DNA of 64,000 bases from Verrucomicrobiales bacterium (GCA_016795425.1 JAEUHG010000116.1:1-64000); one strand, 5' to 3'. Positions 37,186 to 46,121 are shown, numbered from the stretch's first letter. Numbers and translations are program-made. Notes: generated from the letters alone by a model not told the origin.

Positions 37186-38106
37186 GTGGACGCGACCGTG
37201 ACCCAACTCGCCGATCGGTTGCTGGCGTCCTACGCGGCGGTCGGTGGGATCAACCACGTCGATGGGCCGAATTTGCCTTCGAAATCAGCCATTGCAGCCA
37301 TTAGCAACGACCTGTTGCGGCTGGTTTTTCCAGGCTTTTTCGATGATCGCCCGCTGGTTTCGTCGGAATTGAAAGTGGAGACCACCCTGCTGCTGGCGTC
37401 GGTCAACGACCGGTTGGAAGACGAGATTCGCAAGAGTCTGGAGTACGCGCCGCCTTCCGGTGTGGCCCGGTCGCAGGTGGGTCGGGCGGCTCACCAGAAC
37501 ACCTTGGATTTCCTGGCGAAGCTGCCCTGCCTGAGAGAGTTGTTGCAGACGGACGCCGATGCGGCTTTTCGCGGGGATCCTGCGGCCTTGAGCAAGGAGG
37601 AGGTCATTGTGGCCTACCCGTTTATGGAGGCCATCGCGGTCCAGCGCATGGCCCACGAGCTTTACTTGCAGGGCATCGCGTTGATCCCCCGCATCATGAC
37701 CGAGTGGGCGCATAGCCGGAGCGGCATGGATCTTCATCCGGGGGCGACCATTGGGTCCCATTTCTTCGTCGATCACTGCACCGGGACCGTCGTGGGCGAG
37801 ACCGCCGTCATCGGGTCGCATGTGAAGATGTACCAGGGCGTCGGGTTGGTGGCCCGTTCGCTCGCGGGTGGCCAATCGTTGAAGGGCACCCGCCGTCACC
37901 CAACCCTCGGCGATCACGTCACGATTTATGCGGGGGCCACCATCGTGGGAGGGGAGACCGTCATCGGCGAACACAGCACCATTGGCGGCAATGTGTTCCT
38001 GATGCATAGCGTTCCGCCCCATTCGCTCGTGCTCTACGAAGACGGCCGAATGCTGGTGAAAGGCAAGCGGGACCGGAACGCGCCGGAGCTGGATTTCCAG
38101 ATTTGA
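37186..38106 (+). CDS. Serine O-acetyltransferase, EpsC/CysE type
   Basis: A 306-residue enzyme that acetylates serine with acetyl-CoA, the first step of cysteine synthesis. The helical N-terminal half (1-170) is longer than in E. coli CysE. The left-handed beta-helix half shows AHSRSGMDLHPGATIGSHFF, VDHCTGTVVGETAVIGSHVKM with the active-site Asp/His, and LKGTRRHPTLGDHVTIYAGA. The start is a GTG at 37186; an ATG two bases earlier is out of frame. It ends 20 bp before the regulatory palindrome ahead of nuoB. Confidence 0.9.
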   Translation: MDATVTQLADRLLASYAAVGGINHVDGPNLPSKSAIAAISNDLLRLVFPGFFDDRPLVSSELKVETTLLLASVNDRLEDEIRKSLEYAPPSGVARSQVGRAAHQNTLDFLAKLPCLRELLQTDADAAFRGDPAALSKEEVIVAYPFMEAIAVQRMAHELYLQGIALIPRIMTEWAHSRSGMDLHPGATIGSHFFVDHCTGTVVGETAVIGSHVKMYQGVGLVARSLAGGQSLKGTRRHPTLGDHVTIYAGATIVGGETVIGEHSTIGGNVFLMHSVPPHSLVLYEDGRMLVKGKRDRNAPELDFQI

Positions 38107-38126
38107 AACGCGATCGGGAGGCGGGC

Positions 38127-38144
38127 TTGTGAAAAAAATCACAA
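38127..38144. promoter_or_regulatory. Perfect CRP/FNR-family palindrome upstream of nuoB
   Basis: TTGTGA-A6-TCACAA is an exact 18-bp palindrome matching the CRP half-site pair TGTGA-N6-TCACA and close to FNR TTGAT-type sites. It lies 70 bp before the nuoB ATG and 8 bp before a possible -35 box. The A6 centre could also form a weak hairpin, but no T-tract follows. Confidence 0.6.
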
Positions 38145-38151
38145 ATTCACC

Positions 38152-38179
38152 TTGTCCGACCCTTCGCCATTGCTAGGTT
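38152..38179 (+). promoter_or_regulatory. Sigma70-like promoter of the nuo operon
   Basis: TTGTCC (38152-38157), 16-bp spacer, TAGGTT (38174-38179), placing transcription near 38186 and leaving a leader of about 29 bases before nuoB. The palindrome at 38127-38144 is centred about 50 bp upstream of that point. Inferred from sequence. Confidence 0.4.
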
Positions 38180-38214
38180 TCGCCGGCCGGCGACTTCCGT
38201 CGGCGCGGTGACTC

Positions 38215-38784
38215 ATGAAATCCACCGAGTTCGGCTACAACTCCAAAATCGAGGGCGACGTCGTCTTTACCCGTGTGGACGCTGCCTTGGCTTGGTTCCG
38301 CGAAAACTCCCTCTGGCCGATGCCGATGGGTCTGGCTTGCTGCGCGATCGAGCTGATGGCGGCCGGCGCCAGCCGGTTCGACATTTCCCGATTTGGCGCC
38401 GAGGTGATGCGGTTTTCTCCCCGGCAATCGGACGTGATGATCGTGGCGGGGACGGTGACCTACAAGATGGCGGGGGCGGTGCGGCGGATCTACGAGCAAA
38501 TGGCCGAACCCAAGTGGGTGATTGCGATGGGTGCCTGCGCATCGACCGGCGGGATGTATCGCAGCTACGCGGTGCTGCAAGGCGTCGACAAGATCGTGCC
38601 GGTGGATATTTACGTGGCGGGATGCCCCCCGAGGCCGGAGGCGTTGTTGGACGCCTTGATCAAACTGCAGAAGAAGGTGTCGCGTCAGCCGGTGGTGGCG
38701 GGTTTGACGATCACGGCGGCGATGAAAGGGGCTTCGGCGAAGCGACCGGAGGATGCGGTGGCTGCGACGCCGGTGGGCGGCTGA
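38215..38784 (+). CDS. nuoB: NADH-quinone oxidoreductase subunit NuoB
   Basis: A 189-residue subunit that carries the terminal [4Fe-4S] cluster N2 next to the quinone site of complex I. The cluster ligands are seen in LACCAIELM (two adjacent Cys), [10 protein letters not shown] and [29 protein letters not shown] is the usual core block (quoted in part). The C-terminal tail after residue 165 is Ala-rich and extra. It is the first gene of the operon; no nuoA precedes it, only a serine acetyltransferase and a 108-bp regulatory gap. nuoC starts 4 bp after the stop. Confidence 0.96.
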   Translation: MKSTEFGYNSKIEGDVVFTRVDAALAWFRENSLWPMPMGLACCAIELMAAGASRFDISRFGAEVMRFSPRQSDVMIVAGTVTYKMAGAVRRIYEQMAEPKWVIAMGACASTGGMYRSYAVLQGVDKIVPVDIYVAGCPPRPEALLDALIKLQKKVSRQPVVAGLTITAAMKGASAKRPEDAVAATPVGG

Positions 38785-38788
38785 TGCC

Positions 38789-39370
38789 ATGGCGACTGCA
38801 CTCGCATTGGCCGGCCAGCTCCGGCAGCAGTTTGAAGCGTGCCTCAGCGCGCCGGTGGAGTTCCGGGGCGAAGTCACGCTGGCGGTGACCGACGCCGAGC
38901 GCATCACCGAGATCTGTGCCTACGCGAAGCAGGTATTGGGCTTTGATTACCTGGTCGATCTTTCGGGGATCGATCAGTACGGCGACGACCCGCGCTGGGC
39001 GGTGGTGTACGAGATCGCCGGGCTGGCGCATGGATGCCATCTGCGCTTGCGCACTCAGGTGAGCGAGGAGAAATCCGAGTTGCCGACCGTCAGCAGCGTT
39101 TGGCGCGGGGCCAACTGGCACGAGCGCGAAGCGTACGACATGCTGGGGATTCGCTTCCGCGGGCACCCGGATCTGCGGCGTATTCTCATGTGGGAAGGCT
39201 ACCCTTATTTTCCGTTGAGAAAGGATTTTCCGCTGGCGGGCAAATCCAGTGACGTGCCGGAAGTGGCATTCACCCACCCGGCTCCCTTGGAAGGCGGTCC
39301 ATTTGTGACCGTGGCCGGCGGCTCGGACACGATTGAACGCGAACCGAGGGCGCGGTCGCCGCGGGAGTAG
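38789..39370 (+). CDS. nuoC: NADH-quinone oxidoreductase subunit NuoC
   Basis: A 193-residue 30-kDa-type subunit of the peripheral arm. It shows FDYLVDLSGIDQYG (about 51-64), the family block WHEREAYDMLGIRFRGHPDL (about 110-129) and RRILMWEGYPYFPLRKDFPL. It is a separate gene, unlike the fused NuoCD of E. coli. The ATG at 38789 lies just after nuoB; an upstream in-frame start would run into nuoB and add an Arg-rich tail. nuoD follows after 3 bp. Confidence 0.94.
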   Translation: MATALALAGQLRQQFEACLSAPVEFRGEVTLAVTDAERITEICAYAKQVLGFDYLVDLSGIDQYGDDPRWAVVYEIAGLAHGCHLRLRTQVSEEKSELPTVSSVWRGANWHEREAYDMLGIRFRGHPDLRRILMWEGYPYFPLRKDFPLAGKSSDVPEVAFTHPAPLEGGPFVTVAGGSDTIEREPRARSPRE

Positions 39371-39373
39371 CCT

Positions 39374-40648
39374 ATGGCAGACGTTCAGGAAATCCGATTC
39401 CACGAATCCGCGGCGCGCACTTCCGCGTCGGGACCGGCGCCGGACGATCTGCGGGAGATCGAGGGCGAGAAGATGGTCCTCAACATGGGGCCGTCCCATC
39501 CCTCGACCCACGGGGTGCTGCGCGTGGTGCTCGAGCTTGACGGGGAGACGATCACACGGGCGGATCCCGACATTGGATTTCTTCATCGCGGTGACGAGAA
39601 GATCGCGGAGAACATGACCTACAACCAGTTCGTGCCCTACACGGACCGGTTGGATTATCTGGCGCCGCTAGCCAACAACGTGGCGTATGCATTGGCCGTC
39701 GAGAAGTTGATGGGTCTCTCGCTTCCTCCGCGCGGCCAGTACATTCGCGTCATTTGTTGCGAGCTGGCGCGCATTTCGTCGCATCTGCTCGGGCTCGGAG
39801 CCTTCGCGATGGACATCGGTGCCCTGACAGTTTTCCTCCACACCTTCACCGAGCGGGAGAAGATCTACAACCTGGCCGAACGCCTCACCGGGGCGCGGTT
39901 CACCACCAGCTACACCCGTGTCGGCGGTCAAACCCGTGACCTGCCTTCGGGGTGGTTGGAGGGCGTGCGCCAATTCTGCGATGAGGTCACCGTGGCCATC
40001 GACGAGGCCGACAAGCTCCTGACGAGGAATCGCATTTGGGTCGATCGCACCAAGGACGTCGGCGTCATCTCGGCGGCCGATGCGATCGATTTTGGCCTGA
40101 CCGGGCCGAATCTGCGGGGCAGCGGCGTCTCCTATGACGTGCGCAAAGCCCGGCCCTACTTGGTTTACGACCAACTCGAATTCGAGGTTCCCGTAGGTTC
40201 CGTTGGGGACTGCTATGACCGCTATCTCGTGCGGATGGAGGAGATGCGGCAGAGCGTGAAGATCCTTCGCCAGTGTCTCACCAGGATTCCCGGAGGCGCG
40301 GACAATCCTGGCAAGGAGAAGATCAACGTCGACGACGCCAAGGTGTTTCTCCCGCCGAAGGAGAAGGTTCTGACGGGCATGGAGGAGCTGATCCATCAAT
40401 TCCTGTTGGTGACCCAGGGGGTGAACGCGCCGGCCGGGGAAGTGTATTTCGGCGCTGAGAATCCGAAGGGCGAACTGGGCTTTTACATCCTGAGCCGCGG
40501 CGGTGGAACCCCGTATCGCCTGAAAATCCGCGCGCCCTCCTTCGCCAATCTGAGCATCCTCGCTCACCTGCTACCGGGGCACATGATCTCCGACGTGACG
40601 GCAATCCTGGGATCGTTCGATTTCGTGATGGGTGAATGCGACCGATAA
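39374..40648 (+). CDS. nuoD: NADH-quinone oxidoreductase subunit NuoD
   Basis: A 424-residue 49-kDa subunit that forms the quinone-binding cavity with NuoB. Blocks include LNMGPSHPSTHGVLRVVLEL (about 36-55), GFLHRGDEKIAE, NQFVPYTDRLDYL, ELARISSHLLGLGAFAMDIG, ERLTGARFTTSYTRVGG, and the C-terminal GHMISDVTAILGSFDFVMGE with CDR at the very end. The first 25 residues are extra relative to the core. The following gene is dps, not nuoE, after a 44-bp gap. Confidence 0.97.
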   Translation: MADVQEIRFHESAARTSASGPAPDDLREIEGEKMVLNMGPSHPSTHGVLRVVLELDGETITRADPDIGFLHRGDEKIAENMTYNQFVPYTDRLDYLAPLANNVAYALAVEKLMGLSLPPRGQYIRVICCELARISSHLLGLGAFAMDIGALTVFLHTFTEREKIYNLAERLTGARFTTSYTRVGGQTRDLPSGWLEGVRQFCDEVTVAIDEADKLLTRNRIWVDRTKDVGVISAADAIDFGLTGPNLRGSGVSYDVRKARPYLVYDQLEFEVPVGSVGDCYDRYLVRMEEMRQSVKILRQCLTRIPGGADNPGKEKINVDDAKVFLPPKEKVLTGMEELIHQFLLVTQGVNAPAGEVYFGAENPKGELGFYILSRGGGTPYRLKIRAPSFANLSILAHLLPGHMISDVTAILGSFDFVMGECDR

Positions 40649-40692
40649 CGCGGATCCCCTCGACTCAACCGTCAACCTCCAAAGCAAACGAT

Positions 40693-41178
40693 ATGGCGAA
40701 AGAAAAAACTCTTCCGACGCGCCATTCGCTCCCGGCGAAAACCCGCGCGTCCGTCGGCGCCTTGCTCAATACCGCCCTGGCCGACCTTTCGGACCTGTAT
40801 TCCCAGTCAAAGCAAGCTCACTGGAATGTGCGCGGTCCGCGCTTTTATTCCCTGCACAAGCTTTTCGACGAGGTCGCGGGATTGGTCGAGGGACACCTCG
40901 ACGACGTGGCGGAGCGGGCGGTCCAGTTGGGAACCCCGGCGCGGGGCACGATTCGCATGGCTGCGGCGGTGTCTCGCGTGCCCGAGTGGCCGGCCGGGCT
41001 CGCATCGGAGGACGCCGTCCTTGAGGCGCTCACCGCGAGGTTCGCCACCGTGGCGAACTCCATTCGGGAAGCCATCGACACGGCGGCGGACCTTGGGGAT
41101 GCCGACACGGCCGACCTTCTCACCGGGATATCGCAAGATCTGGACAAGAGTCTTTGGTTCCTGGAGGCGTCGGCATGA
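40693..41178 (+). CDS. dps: Dps-family ferritin-like protein
   Basis: A 161-residue ferritin-like protein of the Dps/starvation group. The ferroxidase ligands are seen in QAHWNVRGPRFYSLHKLFDE and the following HLDDVAERAVQLG, giving the His, Asp and Glu of the intersubunit iron site. Dps dodecamers oxidise Fe(II) with peroxide and can coat DNA. It sits inside the complex I operon between nuoD and nuoE, and its stop overlaps the nuoE start in an ATGA, so translation is coupled. The Lys/Arg-rich N-terminus (MAKEKTLPTRHSLPAK) may bind DNA. Confidence 0.9.
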   Translation: MAKEKTLPTRHSLPAKTRASVGALLNTALADLSDLYSQSKQAHWNVRGPRFYSLHKLFDEVAGLVEGHLDDVAERAVQLGTPARGTIRMAAAVSRVPEWPAGLASEDAVLEALTARFATVANSIREAIDTAADLGDADTADLLTGISQDLDKSLWFLEASA

Positions 41179-41660
41179 GTCTTGCCGTGCCACCCGCACT
41201 CGAGGCCGAAATCGACACGTTGATTTCGCACTATCCGCAGCGGCGCAGCGCGTCGCTGATGATCCTGCATGCCTTGCAGGACCATTTCGGGTGGCTCTCG
41301 CAGGAGGCGATCGAGTGGACGGCAGCGAAACTGGGGTTGCAGCCGATCAACGTGCTCGAGTTGGTCACCTTTTACCCGATGTTCCGCCAGGCGCCGGCGG
41401 GAAAATTCCAATTCAAGGTTTGCCGGACCCTGAGTTGCGCCCTGGGGGGAGGCCACGCGTTGCACGGGCATCTGTGTCAGAAGCTGGGACTCGATCCCCA
41501 CAAACACGGCATTCAGACGACGCCGGATGGAAAATTCTCGGTGGAGTTTGTCGAGTGCCTGGCCAGTTGCGGGCGGGCACCGGTGCTGATGGTGAACGAA
41601 GCTTTTCACGAGGCGGTGACGCCGGACCAGGCCGAGGCGTTGCTCTCGCAGTGCCGGTGA
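41175..41660 (+). CDS. nuoE: NADH-quinone oxidoreductase subunit NuoE
   Basis: A 161-residue 24-kDa thioredoxin-like subunit that holds the [2Fe-2S] cluster N1a. The ligands form CRTLSC (CxxxxC) and CLASC (CxxxC), and FYPMFRQAPAGKFQFKVC is the usual lead-in. MILHALQDHFGWLSQEAIEW is the N-terminal helical block. It starts within the dps stop. A 218-bp gap with a tRNA gene on the opposite strand follows before nuoF. Confidence 0.95.
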   Translation: MSLAVPPALEAEIDTLISHYPQRRSASLMILHALQDHFGWLSQEAIEWTAAKLGLQPINVLELVTFYPMFRQAPAGKFQFKVCRTLSCALGGGHALHGHLCQKLGLDPHKHGIQTTPDGKFSVEFVECLASCGRAPVLMVNEAFHEAVTPDQAEALLSQCR

Positions 41661-41754
41661 CCTCGAAATGGAACGGCCTCCACGAACGATGATGAAACGC
41701 AGCCTCCAGGGACCCGTCGCGAAAGAGGACCGAAGGAACCATCGACCGGGAAGT

Positions 41755-41828
41755 TGGCTGCCCGACATGGATTTGAACCATGACAAACAGATCCAGAGTC
41801 TGCTGTGCTACCGTTACACCATCGGGCA
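41755..41828 (-). tRNA. tRNA-Gln (anticodon CTG)
   Basis: A full cloverleaf is readable on the minus strand. The acceptor stem is TGCCCGA/TCGGGCA with discriminator G and an encoded CCA (41755-41757). The D arm is GTGT/GCAC, the anticodon loop CTCTGGA gives anticodon CTG, and the T arm is CATGG-TTCAAAT-CCATG. It lies in the nuoE-nuoF gap, antisense to the operon, so nuo transcripts run through its complement. Confidence 0.93.
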
Positions 41829-41878
41829 ACCCGGTGCGCCCACGACGGTAGGGAACCCACGCTGAAGGTCAAGACGCC

Positions 41879-43288
41879 ATGCCGCAGGAGTACCGGCTCA
41901 TTCTTAAGAACGCAGACCTCCCCGGGTACACCCCGGACATCGACTGCTACCTGCGCCACGGCGGGTACGAGACCCTGCGAAAATGCCTGGCTTTGCCCGT
42001 GCGGGAGCTGCCCGACGGCAAGAAGCAGACCGCCCAGGAACAGATCCGGGACGAGGTGTTGAAGTCGGGATTGCGCGGTCGTGGCGGCGCCGGATTTTCC
42101 GCAGGCCTCAAATGGTCCTTCGTGGACCGCAAGAGCGGCAAGCCGATCTACCTGATCTGCAACGCCGACGAATCCGAGCCCGGGACGTTCAAGGACCGCC
42201 AGATCATCCACAAGGATCCACACCAACTGGTGGAGGGCATGATCATCGCGTGTTTTGCGAACGACGTTCACCTGGCCTACATCTATATCCGTGGCGAGAT
42301 GCCGGAGGGGGCGCGGTTGCTGAACAAGGCTCTGCGCGCCGCGCGTGAACAGGGGTTTCTCGGCAAAAACATACTCGGTACCGGGTTCGATCTCGAAATC
42401 CACGTGCACCGGGGCGCCGGCGCCTACATCTGTGGCGAGGAGACCGGCCTCATCGAGTCGCTTGAGGGCAAACGGCCGTATCCGCGCATCAAGCCGCCCT
42501 ATTTCCCGGCCGTACTCGGCCTCTACCTTTGTCCCACCATCGTCAATAACGTCGAAACGCTGGCGGCGGTGCGCCACATCATGGCCATGGGCGCCATGGA
42601 GTATTCGAAGCTCGGCACGCCCAATAACACCGGTACTCGGATCGTGAGCCTCAGCGGCCATGTGAAGCGTCCCGGCTATTTCGAGATCGAAGTCGGCAAG
42701 GTCACCTTGGGGGAACTGATCTTTCACGAAAACTTCGGAGGCGGACTCCGCGACGGCCGCCGCCTCAAGGCGGTGATCCCCGGGGGCTCCTCGGCCAAGA
42801 TCTTCAAAGCCGGCGAAAAGTTTAAACTGAAGCGCAAGGGACCCGACGGCCAGATGGCCACCGTCGAGGTCGACCTGCTCGACTTGCCCTACGACTTCGA
42901 TTCGCTGCAGCAGGCCGGGTCGATGTCCGGTTCGGGCGCGATCATTGTCATGGATGATTCCACCGACATCGTCGGCGCGTTGGCGAATATCAGCGAGTTC
43001 TACGCCCACGAGAGTTGCGGTCAATGCACCCCTTGCCGCGAGGGCGCGCTGTGGATGAGCAAGGCGCTGCATCGCATGGCCCATGGCCGAGCGCGTCGCG
43101 CCGACCCCGATTACCTGCTGAGCATCGCGCAGAACATTCAGGGTCGGACCATCTGCGCCTTTGGCGAAGCCGCCTCCTGGCCGGTGCTCAGTTTCGTGCG
43201 GAAATTCAGGGAGGAATTCGACGCGCGGGGCGCGGCCGACGAATCCAAGGCGGCGACCGCCACTGGTCGGACCCCCGCAGCGAAGTAA
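41879..43288 (+). CDS. nuoF: NADH-quinone oxidoreductase subunit NuoF
   Basis: A 469-residue 51-kDa subunit that binds NADH and FMN and carries cluster N3. Seen are GLRGRGGAGFSAGLKW (about 62-77, FMN/NADH loop), NADESEPGTFKDR, GAGAYICGEETGLIESLEGK (about 179-198), and the cluster motif ESCGQCTPCREG (about 379-390) with the fourth ligand in GRTICAFGEAA. The length is slightly longer than typical, with a short Ala-rich C-terminal tail. nuoG starts 6 bp later. Confidence 0.97.
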   Translation: MPQEYRLILKNADLPGYTPDIDCYLRHGGYETLRKCLALPVRELPDGKKQTAQEQIRDEVLKSGLRGRGGAGFSAGLKWSFVDRKSGKPIYLICNADESEPGTFKDRQIIHKDPHQLVEGMIIACFANDVHLAYIYIRGEMPEGARLLNKALRAAREQGFLGKNILGTGFDLEIHVHRGAGAYICGEETGLIESLEGKRPYPRIKPPYFPAVLGLYLCPTIVNNVETLAAVRHIMAMGAMEYSKLGTPNNTGTRIVSLSGHVKRPGYFEIEVGKVTLGELIFHENFGGGLRDGRRLKAVIPGGSSAKIFKAGEKFKLKRKGPDGQMATVEVDLLDLPYDFDSLQQAGSMSGSGAIIVMDDSTDIVGALANISEFYAHESCGQCTPCREGALWMSKALHRMAHGRARRADPDYLLSIAQNIQGRTICAFGEAASWPVLSFVRKFREEFDARGAADESKAATATGRTPAAK

Positions 43289-43294
43289 CCATCC

Positions 43295-45019
43295 ATGTCG
43301 ACCCCCACCCCATTTCTTCCGCCCCAAACGGCGCCGTCCGCCGAGACGATCCGGGTCAAGGTCGATGGACGCGACATCGACGTGCCCAAGATGATGCCGG
43401 ATTGGCAGGGCAAGTTGCAGCCGACGACGATGCTGCAGGCCTGCCAGTTGGCCGGCGTCGAAGTGCCACACTACTGCTATCATTCGAAGCTGCCCGTCGC
43501 CGGCAACTGTCGCATGTGCCTGGTGGAATTTGGCACGCCCATGATGGGGCCGGACCGCAAGCCGGTCCTCAACGAGGACGGCACTCCCAAGATCGCGAGG
43601 TCGGTGCTGCCTTACGAACCCGGCACGCCGCGTGGCGCGATCGCCTGTGCGACGCCGATATCTCCGGGCATGGAGCTGTATCCGAGTTCGGCCGCGACCA
43701 GGCAGATGCGCGAAGCGGTGCTCGAATCACTGCTGATCAATCATCCTCTCGACTGTCCGATTTGCGACCAGGCCGGCGAGTGCAAGCTGCAGGAGTATTC
43801 AGTCCAGCACGGGCAGGCGACCACGCGCTTTGTGGAGACCAAGGTTCACAAGCCCAAGGTGGTTGACCTCGGTCCGCGCATCGTTCTCGACGACGAACGG
43901 TGTGTGCTCTGCACGCGATGTATTCGGTTCACGCGGGATCTCGTGGGCGATGACAAGCTCGGCATCGTTAACCGCGGATCATACAACACCATCGCCGCGT
44001 TTCCCGGCACCCGATTCGAAAACAACTACACCCTCAATACCGTCGACTTGTGTCCGGTGGGGGCGTTGACCTCGAAGGATTTTCGCTTCCAGATGCGGGT
44101 CTGGTTCCTCAAGGAGACGCCCTCGATCTGCGCGACCTGCGCCACCGGCTGCAATGTTACGGTCGGCTCGCGTGAAGAGGTGATTCACCGTCTCACGCCG
44201 CGCGAGAATGACGCCGTCAACGGCCATTGGATGTGCGACCACGGCCGGCTGAATTACCGGTGGGTCGGCCGAAGCGATCGGTTGGCAGAAGTGCAGGTGC
44301 GCTTATCCAGTGGTGACCTGCAAAGATCGTCGTGGACCGTCGCCCTGGACCGCGTCGCTCAACATTTGCGAAAGGCCACCGCCGGTTCGGTCGCCATCAT
44401 CGCGTCGGCGCGGCTGACGACCGAGGAGCTCTTCCTCCTTCGGCAGATCGGGGTGCGTGTTGGTGCAATCATGGATTCCGTTCCGCGCCGGGGCGAAGGC
44501 GATGCCTACCTGGTGCATGCCGACAAGAATCCGAACATGAACGGCGCCCGTGCGACTGGCGTGGTGGGCGCGGAACCAGGCAGCCAATTGCCGCGCATCA
44601 TCGAGGGCATCCGAACCGGCGCGATTCGAACCGTGCTGGCGTTTGGCGAGGATTTGGTGAAAGCGGGTTGTCCGGCGGAGTCCCTGGGGCGGCTCGAGAT
44701 GCTCGTGGCGGGCGATATTCTGCCGAACGCGACCACGGCGCGGGCCCATGTGGTGCTGCCCGGTTGCGCGCACCTGGAGAAGAGGGGCACGTTCATCAAC
44801 GCCAAGGGCCGAGTGCAACGTTTCCGCAAGGCGGTCGAGGCGCCAGGTGACGCCCGGCCGGAGTGGGAATACCTGCTGGACCTCCACCGGGCGCTGGGAG
44901 GTCCGTCGGGTCCGGACAACATCGAGGGTTTGTTCCACTGGATGGCGCGCGAGGTTCCGGTCTTAGCCGGCCTGGAATGGTCGCGGCTGGGCGACACGGG
45001 GGTGACGGTGACGATCTGA
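43295..45019 (+). CDS. nuoG: NADH-quinone oxidoreductase subunit NuoG (short form)
   Basis: A 574-residue iron-sulfur subunit. In order: a [2Fe-2S] ferredoxin domain (CQLAGVEVPHYCYHSKLPV, about 49-67, then CRMC), the His-Cys3 region HPLDCPICDQAGECKL, a two-cluster ferredoxin region (CVLCTRCIRFTRDLVG and CPVGALTSKDF), a [4Fe-4S] motif CATCATGCNVTVGS with CDHGR, and a truncated molybdopterin-oxidoreductase-like domain. Most NuoG proteins run 680-910 residues, so the C-terminal part is reduced. The frame is intact and the N-terminal electron-transfer clusters are complete. Confidence 0.92.
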   Translation: MSTPTPFLPPQTAPSAETIRVKVDGRDIDVPKMMPDWQGKLQPTTMLQACQLAGVEVPHYCYHSKLPVAGNCRMCLVEFGTPMMGPDRKPVLNEDGTPKIARSVLPYEPGTPRGAIACATPISPGMELYPSSAATRQMREAVLESLLINHPLDCPICDQAGECKLQEYSVQHGQATTRFVETKVHKPKVVDLGPRIVLDDERCVLCTRCIRFTRDLVGDDKLGIVNRGSYNTIAAFPGTRFENNYTLNTVDLCPVGALTSKDFRFQMRVWFLKETPSICATCATGCNVTVGSREEVIHRLTPRENDAVNGHWMCDHGRLNYRWVGRSDRLAEVQVRLSSGDLQRSSWTVALDRVAQHLRKATAGSVAIIASARLTTEELFLLRQIGVRVGAIMDSVPRRGEGDAYLVHADKNPNMNGARATGVVGAEPGSQLPRIIEGIRTGAIRTVLAFGEDLVKAGCPAESLGRLEMLVAGDILPNATTARAHVVLPGCAHLEKRGTFINAKGRVQRFRKAVEAPGDARPEWEYLLDLHRALGGPSGPDNIEGLFHWMAREVPVLAGLEWSRLGDTGVTVTI

Positions 45020-45046
45020 GGCGCGCACCCTGATCCGACCAAACAC

Positions 45047-46117
45047 ATGGACTGGACCTTTCTCATCTTCACCCTGGTCAAGATCGCGGTGGTATTCGCC
45101 GTTGTGATGACCATGGTGGCCTATGCGGTGCTGGTGGAGCGCAAGGTGAGCGCCTTCATCCAGGATCGCGTGGGCCCGAACCGCGCGGCGCCGTTCTTCG
45201 CGCGGTACATTCCGTTTCTCGGCCCGCGGTTGGTGCGTTGGGGCATTTTCCAGCCGGTAGCGGACGCCTTGAAGGCGATACTCAAGGAGGACTACACGCC
45301 GGCCCATGTCCGGAAAGTGTATTTCTGGATCGCTCCGGCGATCGCCATGGTGCCGGCGTTGTTGACGCTGGCGGTGATTCCCTTTGGGTCGCAGATCGGG
45401 TCGCAGAAGATGGTGATCGCGGACCTGGATGTGGGAATTCTGTACACCTTCGGCATCGTGTCGCTGGGAGTGTACGGGATTGTGCTGGCCGGGTATGCGG
45501 CCAATTCCAAGTACCCGTTCCTGGGCGGGATCCGGTCGAGTGCGCAGATGATCTCGTACGAGATTTCCATGGGTCTGAGCGTGATCCCGGTGTTCCTGCT
45601 GGTGGGCAGCCTGAACTTGTCGGACGTCATCGGAAACCAGTCGGGAAGTCTGCTGAACTGGCACGTGGTGAAGCAGCCGTTGGCCTTCTTCATTTTTCTG
45701 ATCGCCGCCTTCGCCGAGACCAACCGACTTCCCTTCGATTTGCCCGAAGCCGAGACCGAATTGGTGGGTGGATACCACACCGAGTACAGTTCGATGAAGT
45801 TCGCCCTGTTCTTCCTGGGCGAGTACGCGGCGATGATCTCGGTGTCGGCGATGATGGTGACCTTGTTCCTGGGTGGGTGGACGCTGCCGTTCCTCGGACT
45901 CGATCAGCCGGCGGCGACCATTGGCATGGGGTTGGTGCACATCCTGATCTTCCTGATGAAGCTCTGCTTCCTGCTGCTGATCATCATCTGGGTGCGGTGG
46001 ATGCTGCCGAGGTTCCGCTACGATCAGTTGATGGATTTGGGCTGGCGTCGTTTCATCCCGGTGGCGCTGGCAAACATCATCCTCACCGCCGCGGTGCTGG
46101 CCTTTGTCCGGAGCTAG
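45047..46117 (+). CDS. nuoH: NADH-quinone oxidoreductase subunit NuoH
   Basis: A 356-residue membrane subunit at the junction of the peripheral and membrane arms, forming part of the quinone channel. It has eight or more hydrophobic helices with VERKVSAFIQDRVGPNRAAP (about 31-50), LKEDYTPAHV, NSKYPFLGGIRSSAQMISYE (about 155-174) and the acidic loop ETNRLPFDLPEAETELVGGY. The sequence is complete and of normal length. nuoI begins 4 bp after its stop. Confidence 0.97.
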   Translation: MDWTFLIFTLVKIAVVFAVVMTMVAYAVLVERKVSAFIQDRVGPNRAAPFFARYIPFLGPRLVRWGIFQPVADALKAILKEDYTPAHVRKVYFWIAPAIAMVPALLTLAVIPFGSQIGSQKMVIADLDVGILYTFGIVSLGVYGIVLAGYAANSKYPFLGGIRSSAQMISYEISMGLSVIPVFLLVGSLNLSDVIGNQSGSLLNWHVVKQPLAFFIFLIAAFAETNRLPFDLPEAETELVGGYHTEYSSMKFALFFLGEYAAMISVSAMMVTLFLGGWTLPFLGLDQPAATIGMGLVHILIFLMKLCFLLLIIIWVRWMLPRFRYDQLMDLGWRRFIPVALANIILTAAVLAFVRS

Positions 46118-46121
46118 AACC

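Noticed and set aside
41755..41828. tRNA-Gln as an integration site for a mobile element
   Set aside because: No integrase, direct repeat of the tRNA 3' end or foreign-looking genes are found nearby.
41606..43483. 625-codon minus-strand frame across nuoF and the tRNA
   Set aside because: It runs antisense through nuoF and through the tRNA-Gln gene, both confidently identified.
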